A stretch of DNA of 64,000 bases, taken from Kibdelosporangium sp. MJ126-NF4. Its GTDB lineage: Bacteria; Actinomycetota; Actinomycetes; Mycobacteriales; Pseudonocardiaceae. The position numbers and the translations under genes were made by a program. How positions within the stretch are numbered: the stretch's first letter is position 1; each line of letters starts with the position of its first letter. Under the pieces are notes generated by a model that had not been told where the DNA came from, ran no database searches, and saw only the letters and a program-made list of their open reading frames with translations. The stretch lies in assembly GCF_000826545.1 (NCBI RefSeq), contig NZ_CDME01000011.1:1893045-1957044 (forward strand), written 5' to 3'. Below, one piece after another: positions 37,734 to 46,016 of this stretch.

Positions 37734-38603
37734 ATGGATCAACGGACACCGGTGACTGTGATCGGCCTCGGCGCAATGGGCAGGGCATTGGCTGAGGCCT
37801 ACATCAAGGCAGGGCACCCGACAAAGGTGTGGAATCGCACGCCTGGCAGAGCTCCCCAGCTTCGTGACCACGAAGCCGACGACGTTTCCTCGGCTGTGTC
37901 CGCGAGCCCGCTGGTCATCGTGTGCGTGACCACGTACGAGGACGCGCGGTCGGCGCTCGAACCCGCCGACCTGTCCGGCCGCACGCTGGTCACGCTGAAC
38001 TCGGGCGAACCGGCCGGTGCGCGTGCAATGGCGTCGTGGGCCGCCGCGCGTGGAGCGGATTTCCTTGACGGCGCGGTGAAGAATGTTCCCGCCGCGGTGG
38101 GGCATCCGGAAACATTGCTCTACTACTGCGGTTCCCGAGCTGTTTACGAGCGGTATTCCCCAGTTCTGCGCGTCCTCGGCGGTGACACGGTCTACCTGGG
38201 GGAGGAGCCGGACCTCGCCGCGTTGTACGAGTACGCGGTCGGCGGCACCCTGTTGCCCGCGTTGCTCGGTTTCTTCCAGGGCGCGGCTGTGGTCACCGCG
38301 CGGGGGCTGCCCGCGTCGAGCATGGTGCGGTTCACGGTGAAGTGGCTGGAGATGATCGCGTCGGTACTGCCGGGCCTCGCCGAGGAGATCGACTCGAAGC
38401 ACTACGGCGACCCGGCGTCCGCGATCGGCCTGTTCGAGGCGGGAATCGCACACGACGCGGCCGTGGCAGCCGAGTTCGGGCTGGACAACTCGTGGCAGGA
38501 AGGGATGCACGAGGTCGTCCGCCGCGCTGTGGCCGCCGGGCACAAGGACGACAGCATCACGGCGTTGATCGAGGTACTCCGTCGGCCGCAGCTGTCGAAA
38601 TGA
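37734..38603 (+). CDS. NAD(P)-dependent oxidoreductase, imine-reductase/6PGDH-like
   Basis: 289 residues. The Rossmann motif VIGLGAMGRALAEAYIKAGH with WNRT (NADP-type) begins the chain, followed by LNSGEPAGARAMASWAAARGADFLDGAVKNVP and a helical C-terminal half (VGGTLLPALLGFFQGAAV), as in imine reductases. These reduce cyclic imines or related carbonyl compounds. It is divergent from the HxlR regulator and probably controlled by it. The natural substrate is unknown. Confidence 0.9.
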   Translation: MDQRTPVTVIGLGAMGRALAEAYIKAGHPTKVWNRTPGRAPQLRDHEADDVSSAVSASPLVIVCVTTYEDARSALEPADLSGRTLVTLNSGEPAGARAMASWAAARGADFLDGAVKNVPAAVGHPETLLYYCGSRAVYERYSPVLRVLGGDTVYLGEEPDLAALYEYAVGGTLLPALLGFFQGAAVVTARGLPASSMVRFTVKWLEMIASVLPGLAEEIDSKHYGDPASAIGLFEAGIAHDAAVAAEFGLDNSWQEGMHEVVRRAVAAGHKDDSITALIEVLRRPQLSK

Positions 38604-38659
38604 GTGGTGGTCGTTCGTACAGGAGGTGACAGCGAGGTACGAGACGACGAGGTGGCGTG

Positions 38660-39499
38660 ATGTCCCAACCCGAGGTTCTGCTGCGTGGCCTGCGGATTCC
38701 GGAGTCCCCGCGGTGGCACGACGGCAGACTGTGGTTCTGTAACTGGATCGACCAGCAGATCGTGGCGGTCGACGCGGACGGCACGCCGGAGGTCATGCCA
38801 TCGCCGGTCCAGCGGGCGATGGGCTGGTCCATCGACTGGCTGCCCGACGGCAGGCTGCTGACCACCGGCGACAAGCTGCGGCGACACGAGCCGGACGGGT
38901 CGGTGGCCGTGCACGCCGACCAGTCCGCGAACGAGATCGTCGTGGACGGCCGGGGCAACGCGTACATCAACGGCGCGGACTTCGACTTCGCCGGTGGTGA
39001 GGCGCCCAAACCCGGCTACATCAAGCTCGTCACGCCGGACGGCGGGCTCCGCCAGGTCGCCGACGACATCCAGTTCCCGAACGGCATGGTCATCACGCCC
39101 GACGGGCGAACACTTGTCATCGCCGAGTCGTTCGCCGGGCGGCTCACCGCGTTCGACATCGACCCGGACGGCGGGCTGTCCCGCCGTCGGGTCTTCGCCG
39201 ACGGCCTGGGGCCCGACGGCATCTGCCTGGACGCCGACGGCGCGATCTGGACGTCGACCGGCGACTCCGCGGTCGTGCGGGTCGCCGAGGGCGGGCAGAT
39301 CCTGCAGAGCGTGGAACTCGCCGAGAACCAGGCCCCGTTCGCGCTGGCGCTCGGCGGCCCCGACCTGCGGACCCTGTACATCATGACCGCCGAATGGCGG
39401 ATGGCCGACAGCATCGCCGACAACCTGGACCGGCTGACCAACGGGCCGTGCACCGGTGAGGTCCTCACCCTCCCGGTCACGGTGCCTGCCCCGAAATAG
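38660..39499 (+). CDS. SMP-30/gluconolactonase family lactonase
   Basis: 279 residues from ATG 38660 (GTG 38657 adjoining), with GAGGTGG upstream. Metal-site motifs of the six-bladed propeller are present: LRIPESPRWHDGRLWF (Glu), NEIVVDGRGNAYI and GPDGICLDADGAIW (Asn/Asp). It hydrolyses sugar or other lactones in the cytosol. It follows the imine-reductase-like gene by 56 bases on the same strand and may share its transcript. Confidence 0.9.
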   Translation: MSQPEVLLRGLRIPESPRWHDGRLWFCNWIDQQIVAVDADGTPEVMPSPVQRAMGWSIDWLPDGRLLTTGDKLRRHEPDGSVAVHADQSANEIVVDGRGNAYINGADFDFAGGEAPKPGYIKLVTPDGGLRQVADDIQFPNGMVITPDGRTLVIAESFAGRLTAFDIDPDGGLSRRRVFADGLGPDGICLDADGAIWTSTGDSAVVRVAEGGQILQSVELAENQAPFALALGGPDLRTLYIMTAEWRMADSIADNLDRLTNGPCTGEVLTLPVTVPAPK

Positions 39500-39500
39500 C

Positions 39501-39516
39501 TCGAACGGGTGTTCGA
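39501..39516 (+). promoter_or_regulatory. LexA (SOS) box upstream of alkB
   Basis: TCGAACGGGTGTTCGA is a perfect actinobacterial LexA operator: TCGAAC, a 4-base spacer, then GTTCGA. It lies 21 bases before the GTG start of the AlkB-like gene and directly after the lactonase stop, so it should place this DNA-repair gene in the SOS regulon. Confidence 0.88.
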
Positions 39517-39536
39517 TCTCGGTGTACTGTGGACGT

Positions 39537-40151
39537 GTGCAGGGATCACTGTTCGACATGGCGGACACCATCAGCCTCCGCCCGCTGACCGGCCTGCGCA
39601 GGACACCGCTCGCCGAGGGCGCGTGGGTCGATCTCCTGCCAGGCTGGCTCAGCGGGGCGGACGAACTGTTCACCCGGTTGGTGGCGGACGTGCCCTGGTA
39701 CGGCGAGCAGCGCCAGATGTACGACCGGGTAGTGGCAGTGCCGAGGTTGCTGTGCTTCTACTCGGAGCGAGACGCGTTACCGCACCCGGTGCTGGACGAC
39801 GCGCGCACGGCGTTGACCGAGCACTACCTCCCTGACCTGCGTGAGCCGTTCCGCACAGCCGGGCTGTGCTACTACCGCGACGCGCAGGACAGCGTGGCCT
39901 GGCATGGCGACCGCATCGGGCGCGGCGCCACCGAGGACACGATGGTCGCGATCCTCTCCGTCGGGGCCGCGCGCGGATTGTGGCTGCGGCCCCGTGGCGG
40001 CGGTGAGACTGTGCGTTTTTCGGTGGGACACGGGGATTTGCTGGTGATGGGCGGATCCTGTCAGCGGACGTGGGAACACGCCGTCCCGAAGAGCAGCCGG
40101 GCGGTCGGCCCTCGGATCAGCATCCAGTTCCGCCCGGCCGGGGTCAGGTAG
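39537..40151 (+). CDS. alkB: AlkB-like 2-oxoglutarate/Fe(II) dioxygenase
   Basis: 204 residues from GTG 39537. The iron-binding set His123, Asp125 (WHGDRIG) and His181 (WEHAVP), plus an Arg in GPRISIQFR, match AlkB, which removes alkyl groups from DNA or RNA bases by oxidation. The chain begins near a TACTGT-like -10 box about 10 bases upstream, so the mRNA may be nearly leaderless. The perfect LexA box just upstream makes DNA-damage induction likely. Confidence 0.9.
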   Translation: MQGSLFDMADTISLRPLTGLRRTPLAEGAWVDLLPGWLSGADELFTRLVADVPWYGEQRQMYDRVVAVPRLLCFYSERDALPHPVLDDARTALTEHYLPDLREPFRTAGLCYYRDAQDSVAWHGDRIGRGATEDTMVAILSVGAARGLWLRPRGGGETVRFSVGHGDLLVMGGSCQRTWEHAVPKSSRAVGPRISIQFRPAGVR

Positions 40152-40962
40152 GGCGAACCACCAGGACTGGGCAGGGCGAGAGGTGCAGCGCCGTCCTCGT
40201 CACGGGGGAGAGACAGCCCGGGTCGCTGCCAGGGCCCATCACCAGCAGGTCGCTTCGGGCGCAGGTCTCCACCGCTTCGTGTGGCCTGCTCCGGACCAGG
40301 TGCGTGCTCGGTGTCAGCGTCGGCGCGATCTTGGCGACCAGTCTCTTGGCCCTGTCCAGGACGTCGTTGTGCGTGCCGGTGTTGTCCGCCGCGACCGTTC
40401 GGGGCCCGGGCAGCGGCCAGGCGTGCACGATGCGCAGCCCGTCGCGGTAGCGGGTCGCGATGTCCGTTGCCCTGCGGACGATGGCCTCGTCGTGGCGGCC
40501 GCCGACCGCAGCGGTCACCCAGCCGTGTTCGGCGCGGACCGCGCGTGGTTCGCCGCGCACCACCACCGTGTCGCAGTGGCTACTGGTCACCACGGGCAGG
40601 ACGAGGTGCCCGATTCCCAGATTGTGGTGACTGTGCCCGTGGTGTCCCAGCACCAGCAGGTCGGTGTCCGCGCTCGCGGTCAGCAGGGTGTGCTCCGGTG
40701 TGTCCTCCGACGTCGTCACCGACGCGTGCAGCCATCGGTACACGTCGAGCCGTTTTGCTATCGCGTGGTCGTCACTGGTCCTGGCCGAGTAGACCTTCAA
40801 CCCCGCGTTCACCAGCCAGGCGTGCCGCAACGCCCACTCCAGGGCGGCATCACCCCATGTCGAGCCGTCCGTGCCGATCGTGACACGGGGCCGGTGCCGT
40901 ATGGGCGACGATTGCTGCGCCGGAACGGCCACCGCGCGCTTCGTGGCCGAGGTAGCTGTCAT
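40144..40962 (-). CDS. Tandem universal stress protein
   Basis: 272 residues from ATG 40962, preceded by GGGAGG. Two UspA domains are visible: the first ends in VLGHHGHSHHNLGIGHLVLPVV, with THCD-like ATP-site residues; the second ends in VMGPGSDPGCLSPVTRTALHLSPCPVLVV. Tandem Usp proteins bind ATP and are often induced in hypoxia or stationary phase. It overlaps the convergent AlkB gene by 8 bases. Confidence 0.92.
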   Translation of the reverse strand: MTATSATKRAVAVPAQQSSPIRHRPRVTIGTDGSTWGDAALEWALRHAWLVNAGLKVYSARTSDDHAIAKRLDVYRWLHASVTTSEDTPEHTLLTASADTDLLVLGHHGHSHHNLGIGHLVLPVVTSSHCDTVVVRGEPRAVRAEHGWVTAAVGGRHDEAIVRRATDIATRYRDGLRIVHAWPLPGPRTVAADNTGTHNDVLDRAKRLVAKIAPTLTPSTHLVRSRPHEAVETCARSDLLVMGPGSDPGCLSPVTRTALHLSPCPVLVVRPT

Positions 40963-41162
40963 CGAGCCTCCCGAAAATGGCCCCTGAATTGGCCCAGGAA
41001 AATCGGGGTCCACGGTAGTCCTGTCGGAATGTGAGCGATAGGGCCAGATGCGTGTCGACCATGGCCAGCACCGTCCATCATGGACCGTGCTGGCGCGGTG
41101 CCGATCGTTTACCGCCCGCACGCAGTGGCAACCCGATGAAGGGGCCATCCCTTGGAGGTGCC

Positions 41163-42110
41163 ATGTACCGGAGCCGTCCAGCCGGAGCACCAGCGCGAAT
41201 CGGGGTCGCGGACGTGCAGCGGGTCGAGCAGGCGGTGCGCGATCTCAGGGCACTGGACTACCAGTACGGCGGCGGAAGCTGTCACGGCACCGCGCTGTCG
41301 AAACTGCCCGCCGCGCGAACATTGCTCGCCGGGACCGTTCCCGTGCGGCTCACCCGCAGGCTGGACGCTGCGGTCGCCGACCTGCACAACGTGGCGGGCT
41401 GGACGTTGTTCGACAACGGCGACGCCCTCGCCGGACTGCACCATTTCATGGCCGCGCTGGACCTCGCGACACGCGCGGGGGACAGGGCGATGATCGCCAA
41501 CATCCGGTACCGGATGGGCCGCGTCCACCTGCACCACAACGCGGCGGGACGGGCGCTCGTGGAGTTCGACCGAGGCCGCGCCGACGCCTTGGCCTCCCAC
41601 TGCACGCTGGCCGCCGCCATCCTGTCGGCCAACCAGGCCTGGGCCTACGCCAAACTCGGGCGGGCCGAGGAGGCGATCGAGGCACTGGCGGCCACGCGCA
41701 CCGAGTTCGACGCCGCCGACCACACCGACGTCCCCAGTTGGGCGGCGTTCTTCACCGAGACCGACATGGTGGCCATGATCGGGTCCGTCCACACCGACCT
41801 CGCCCGGTTCGTGGATCGCCGCCACGCCAAGCGGGCCGTGTCCGCGCTGGAGGCCGCGATCGGCTCATACGGCGATGGGATGGCCCGCAGCCGGGCGTTC
41901 TGCCTGATCTCACTGGCGGTCAACCGGCTGCTGCTGCACGACGTCGACACCGCGGTCGACGTCGGCCGCGAGGCGTTGCGGCACAGCCGTGCGGTCAAGT
42001 CCACGCGGCTGCGGGATCGGTTGGCCCCCTTGGAGAACGAGGCGCGGCGATGGGCCGGCGCGGACGAACTGACCGAGCAGATCAGGACAATGCTCCCGGC
42101 GGCCTCATGA
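41163..42110 (+). CDS. TPR-domain protein, like the C-terminal part of HTH regulators
   Basis: 315 residues from ATG 41163 with TTGGAGGTG upstream. The opening RIGVADVQRVEQAVRDLRALDYQYGGG resembles the junction after the HTH in many streptomycete XRE-type TPR regulators, and the rest is helical, TPR-like (LFDNGDALAGLHHFMAALDLA, then AWAYAKLGRAEEAIEALAATR). No HTH is present upstream in frame, so this is a standalone TPR unit, perhaps a ligand- or partner-binding fragment. It overlaps the convergent DUF3800 gene by 6 bases. Confidence 0.75.
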   Translation: MYRSRPAGAPARIGVADVQRVEQAVRDLRALDYQYGGGSCHGTALSKLPAARTLLAGTVPVRLTRRLDAAVADLHNVAGWTLFDNGDALAGLHHFMAALDLATRAGDRAMIANIRYRMGRVHLHHNAAGRALVEFDRGRADALASHCTLAAAILSANQAWAYAKLGRAEEAIEALAATRTEFDAADHTDVPSWAAFFTETDMVAMIGSVHTDLARFVDRRHAKRAVSALEAAIGSYGDGMARSRAFCLISLAVNRLLLHDVDTAVDVGREALRHSRAVKSTRLRDRLAPLENEARRWAGADELTEQIRTMLPAAS

Positions 42111-42848
42111 CAGGCGGCTCGGCGCGTCACCCCAGATCGACGACGGGTCCACATAGGGCCGCAGCGCGTCGACGAGTTCGCTGTCGCCGCGGCCGTTGAG
42201 TTCGTCGGACGCGACCCGCATGGCCACGCCCGCGAGGAAGTCGGCTACCTGCACACGCGCGTCGTCACGCGAGTCCACGAACCGCATCCCGGCCAGCCGG
42301 TCGCCGAGAATCCGCCGCAGCGCGGCGATCCGTTCTTCCGTCAACAGGTTCTGCCGGTCATGCACGACGCTGACCGGGCCGTGCCCACCCCACCGGCGTA
42401 CCGCGCGGACAATCGCCGGAATGTGCAGATCGAGGTGGTCACGGTGCTCCGCGCGCAGAACGTCGTTGTATGACCTGAGCACCGAACGGTCCGCGTGGTA
42501 GATCACGGTCGGGTCGCCGTCCGGTTCGAGCAGTTCCACGACCTTGCCCGCGACGAAGAACGTTTTCTCGGTCAGGTGAACCATGGCGTGCCCGAGCATC
42601 GGGCCGTCCGGTCCGAGCAGCCACAGCAGTACCGCCCGGTGTTTCTCCCGCAGCAGGTGGTTGGCTTTGTACTCGAGCGCGGGTGAACGTATTCGTTCCC
42701 GCAGGCTGCGAATGCACGCTTCGGCCGACGCGGTCGAAAGGAGCACGCTCGCGTGCGCGAACACGTCCGTTATCGCGTCGATGAGATTGCCGCCCTCCGA
42801 GCCGGACTCATCGCACGCGACCTCGACCGGTAACCCATTCGTGCGCAT
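42105..42848 (-). CDS. DUF3800-like protein
   Basis: 247 residues. The N-terminal EVACDESGSEG motif and the C-terminal FVDSRDDARVQVADFLAGVAMR resemble DUF3800, an RNase-H-like fold with Asp/Glu metal ligands found in mobile-element and defence contexts. Helices between them carry KANHLL and EKHRAVLLWLL. Exact activity is unknown. It is divergent from the sialidase-like gene and convergent with the TPR gene. Confidence 0.7.
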   Translation of the reverse strand: MRTNGLPVEVACDESGSEGGNLIDAITDVFAHASVLLSTASAEACIRSLRERIRSPALEYKANHLLREKHRAVLLWLLGPDGPMLGHAMVHLTEKTFFVAGKVVELLEPDGDPTVIYHADRSVLRSYNDVLRAEHRDHLDLHIPAIVRAVRRWGGHGPVSVVHDRQNLLTEERIAALRRILGDRLAGMRFVDSRDDARVQVADFLAGVAMRVASDELNGRGDSELVDALRPYVDPSSIWGDAPSRLS

Positions 42849-42926
42849 GGTGACTCCACACTAGATGCGAGGTGGGGGATCGAGGGCTACCATTCCGCCG
42901 TTACCCGGAGTAATCGGAGGAACGCC

Positions 42927-44102
42927 GTGCGGAGCCTGGCCGTCCTGATGATCATCATGCTGCTGACGGCGGTTCCCGGCGACGCGGCCGTGCAAAGGCA
43001 TGTGCTGTACGACGGCGGCAGCAGTTATCCCCGTGTCATCCGGCTCGACAACGGCAGGGTCCTCGCCAGCGTCACCACCAACGACGGCCCGCAGGGCGTG
43101 GGCGTGATCATGGCGAGCGACGACGACGGCCGGACGTTCCAGCAGATCGCGACGATCCGCGACCCCGCAGCCGTCGACGGCCGGGGGGTCTGCTGCTCGA
43201 CCCTGTTCGAACTGCCGTCGCCGCTGGGCGCGCTGCCCCAGGGGACCGTGTTGTGGGCCAGCACGGCCGGGCACACCGCGCCGCTGGAGAACAAGCGGGT
43301 CAAGCAGCGGCTCTGGGCCAGCGCGGACCGTGGCCAGACTTGGCGGTTCCTGTCCGACATCGCGGCCGCGCCGAACGAGCAGAACACCTGGGAGCCGAGC
43401 CTGTCCGTGGCCGCCGACGGCAGCCTGGTCGCCTTCTTCTCCGACGAGACCGACAAGTACAACCACGACCAGAAACTCGTCCAGGTCCGGTCGGTCGACG
43501 GTCTGCAGTGGACGCACTACAAGGAGACCGTGGTCAGCGACGTGTGGGGCGTCCGGCCCGGCATGATCAACGCGATCAGGCTGCCCGACGGCAGCTACTT
43601 CATGACCTACGAGGTCTGCAACAACGACAAGGTCCACCTCTGCAGCGCGTACTTCCGCCGCTCGCCGGACGGCTGGAACTACGGCGATCCCCGCGACCTC
43701 GGCACACTGGTGAAGACGGCGGACGGCAAGCAGGGGCGGCACACCCCGGTGCCCGCCTGGAGCCCCGGCCCCGGCCCGAAGGGCACGATCCTGCTGATCA
43801 CCGAGATGCTGGTGCACAACGGCGGCAAGGTCGCCGAAGGCAACGGCGGGACCATCCTGGCCAACGACAACCTCGGCGATGGCCCCTGGTACGAGATCCC
43901 GGCGCCGATCCACGTCGTCGGCGTGGACAACGAGGGCTGCCGCAACTTCAGCCCCGGCCTGCTGCCGTCGAAGGACGGCAAGTCGGTGCTGCAGGTGACC
44001 ACCGACTACGACCAGTCGATCTGCAAGACGTACTACGCCACCGGACCACTCGAGCGGCAACAACCAGCACCTGCGCCGACGTCCCCGACACCCGGAGGGT
44101 GA
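42927..44102 (+). CDS. Secreted BNR-repeat (sialidase-like) glycosidase
   Basis: 391 residues from GTG 42927, 6-7 bases after GGAGGAA. A signal peptide (about 1-21, LAVLMIIMLLTAVPGDAA) leads to a six-bladed propeller with Asp-box repeats (SDDDGRTF, SADRGQTW). The Glu of LLITEML near residue 290 could be catalytic. The C-terminal Pro/Thr-rich tail (QQPAPAPTSPTPGG) resembles a linker. It probably acts on a cell-surface or environmental glycan. Sialic acid itself is not implied. Confidence 0.87.
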   Translation: MRSLAVLMIIMLLTAVPGDAAVQRHVLYDGGSSYPRVIRLDNGRVLASVTTNDGPQGVGVIMASDDDGRTFQQIATIRDPAAVDGRGVCCSTLFELPSPLGALPQGTVLWASTAGHTAPLENKRVKQRLWASADRGQTWRFLSDIAAAPNEQNTWEPSLSVAADGSLVAFFSDETDKYNHDQKLVQVRSVDGLQWTHYKETVVSDVWGVRPGMINAIRLPDGSYFMTYEVCNNDKVHLCSAYFRRSPDGWNYGDPRDLGTLVKTADGKQGRHTPVPAWSPGPGPKGTILLITEMLVHNGGKVAEGNGGTILANDNLGDGPWYEIPAPIHVVGVDNEGCRNFSPGLLPSKDGKSVLQVTTDYDQSICKTYYATGPLERQQPAPAPTSPTPGG

Positions 44103-44206
44103 CCGGCCGTCTGCGCAGAGTGCCCGCCGAGGAGTGTTGAACCCAGGGCGGCCCGGCTACGTGTGAGAAGCGAGTCGGGACGGGACACCCCGGGAGGCGG
44201 AGCACG

Positions 44207-44581
44207 ATGGCGCAGCGACTGGATCCAGCCGCGCGGGACGCGGCGGTCGGCCGGGTCAGGATGATCACGACCGGCATCGTGGCGCTCGGCCTCGCCGGGA
44301 CGGTCGGCCTCGGGTTCGGCATCTCCGAGATGGTCAAGGCCGAGAAGGCCCAGCAAGCCGCCGGAGCGTCCGCACAGGTCGAGCCACCCGCCGAGGCGCC
44401 GGACACAATCCCCCAGGGACAGGCCCCGCAGGTTCCCCCAGGCGAGGTCGCCGACGAGCCATACCCCGGCGCGGGGACCCAGACGCCCCAGCAGCCGACG
44501 ACCACAAAGCCGAAGCCGAAACCGGCGCCGAAGCCGAAGCCGACCACCAAGCCCCCGGCCACCTCGTCAGGTGGATCGTGA
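44207..44581 (+). CDS. Membrane-anchored Pro/Lys-rich protein
   Basis: 124 residues. One transmembrane helix (about 20-42, ITTGIVALGLAGTVGLGFGI) follows a short basic N-terminus. The rest is a low-complexity tail rich in Pro, Lys, Thr and Ala (PQQPTTTKPKPKPAPKPKP). It has no FMN-binding (Ser/Thr-Gly-Ala-Thr) motif. It is the first gene of the five-gene electron-transfer operon and overlaps the ApbE gene by 4 bases (GTGA). Its role might be to tether or space the complex. Confidence 0.8.
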   Translation: MAQRLDPAARDAAVGRVRMITTGIVALGLAGTVGLGFGISEMVKAEKAQQAAGASAQVEPPAEAPDTIPQGQAPQVPPGEVADEPYPGAGTQTPQQPTTTKPKPKPAPKPKPTTKPPATSSGGS

Positions 44582-45480
44582 CCACCCGGGTGCGGTTCGA
44601 CGCCATCGGCACCACGGCGCACGTGCTGGTCACGCGCCCGGACGCGTTGCCGGTCGCCGAGACGGTCCTGCGCTGGTTCATCAACGAACTCGACCTGGCG
44701 TGCAGCCGGTTCCGTGCCGACTCCGCGCTGAGCCGACTGAACCGCACAGGCCACGCCACGCATCCGTTGCTGGCCAAGGCGGTCGACGTGGCGCTGCGGG
44801 CCGCGGCGGACACCGACGGCCTCGTCGATCCGTCGCTCGGCTCGTACCTGATCACGCTCGGCTACGACCGCACGTTCGCCGAGGTCCCGCGCCGCGCACC
44901 GGTCACAGTGGACATCGACGCGCCCCCGGCTCGACAGGTGTGGCGGGACATCACGGTTCGCGGTGACGCCGTGACCATTCCCCGTGGTGTCACCGTGGAT
45001 CTCGGTGCCACCGCGAAGGCGTGGGCCGCCGACGTCGCCGCCGCCCGGATCGCCGGGGAGACCGGCGCGGGTGCGTTGGTGAACCTCGGCGGGGACATCG
45101 CGGTCGCCGGTCCGGCGCCGGAGGACGGCTGGAGCGTGCGGGTCACCGCGGACCACACCAGCGACGAAGGCGGCCAGGTGGTGGCCATCGAATCCGGCGG
45201 ACTGGCCACGTCGAGCGTGTCCGTTCGCTCCTGGCGGCGGGGTGACCGGCACCTGCACCACGTCCTCGACCCGGCGACCGGATTTCCGGCCACACGGATC
45301 TGGCGCTACGCAAGCGTTTCCGCGGCCTCCTGTGTCGCGGCCAACACGGCGTCGACCGCCGCGCTCGTGCTCGGTGACCGTGCGCCGAACTGGCTGGCCG
45401 CGCGCGGGCTTCCCGCGCGTCTCGTGGCAACCGGTGGTGCCGTGACCACTGTGGCCGACTGGCCCGAGGAGGAGGCATGA
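44578..45480 (+). CDS. apbE: FAD:protein FMN transferase (ApbE family)
   Basis: 300 residues from GTG 44578. ApbE-family blocks are present: the CSRFRADSALSRLN segment near the N-terminus, then DGLVDPSLG, VDLGATAKAWAAD, GALVNLGGDIAVAG and the C-terminal HVLDPATGFPA followed by SAASCVAANTASTAALVLG. It attaches FMN to threonine of target proteins in the envelope. It is translationally coupled (GTGA, ATGA) to its neighbours. No classic FMN-binding-domain target is seen in the operon, so the target may be the first gene or lie elsewhere. Confidence 0.92.
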   Translation: MTTRVRFDAIGTTAHVLVTRPDALPVAETVLRWFINELDLACSRFRADSALSRLNRTGHATHPLLAKAVDVALRAAADTDGLVDPSLGSYLITLGYDRTFAEVPRRAPVTVDIDAPPARQVWRDITVRGDAVTIPRGVTVDLGATAKAWAADVAAARIAGETGAGALVNLGGDIAVAGPAPEDGWSVRVTADHTSDEGGQVVAIESGGLATSSVSVRSWRRGDRHLHHVLDPATGFPATRIWRYASVSAASCVAANTASTAALVLGDRAPNWLAARGLPARLVATGGAVTTVADWPEEEA

Positions 45481-46016
45481 CGTTCCTTGGCGAAAGCACG
45501 TACTGGTACCTGGCGCGGGGCAGCGGAATCGTCTCGCTGGTGCTGTTCACGACGGCGTTCTCCCTCGGCCTGCTCACCGCGGGCAGGGCGAGCTCGCGGC
45601 GCTGGCCGCGGTTCGTGACGGAGTCGTTGCACCGCAGCATCTCGATGGCGTCGCTGATCTTCCTGACGATCCACATCGGATCGGTCGTGCTGGACACCTA
45701 CGTGTCGATCGGTCTCGTTGAGGCGTTCGTGCCGTTCGTCGGCACGTACTCACCGCTCTACCTCGGCCTCGGCGCCATCGCGCTCGACCTGATCCTCGTG
45801 CTGGTGCTGACCGGTGTGCTGCGCACACGCATGCCGTATCGCGCGTGGCGGCTCATTCACTGGGCGGCGTACGTCAGCTGGCCGGTGGCGGTCGTGCACA
45901 CGATCGGGATCGGCACGGACCAGCTGTGGACGCTGATCGCCGTCGGTGCCAGCGTCGCGCTCGTGCTGGGCTGCGGCAGCCTGCGTGTGGTGTCGCTGCG
46001 GAGGCGATCGCTGTGA
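45477..46016 (+). CDS. Ferric reductase-like transmembrane protein
   Basis: 179 residues from ATG 45477, overlapping ApbE by ATGA. Five or six hydrophobic helices are visible, with paired His residues in SLHRSISMASLIFLTIHIG and RLIHWAAYVSWPVAVVHTIG spaced as for two b-type haems. It lacks the FAD/NADPH domain of full ferric reductases. It would carry electrons across the membrane, probably from the Fe-S and NuoF-like partners encoded next. Confidence 0.9.
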   Translation: MTFLGESTYWYLARGSGIVSLVLFTTAFSLGLLTAGRASSRRWPRFVTESLHRSISMASLIFLTIHIGSVVLDTYVSIGLVEAFVPFVGTYSPLYLGLGAIALDLILVLVLTGVLRTRMPYRAWRLIHWAAYVSWPVAVVHTIGIGTDQLWTLIAVGASVALVLGCGSLRVVSLRRRSL

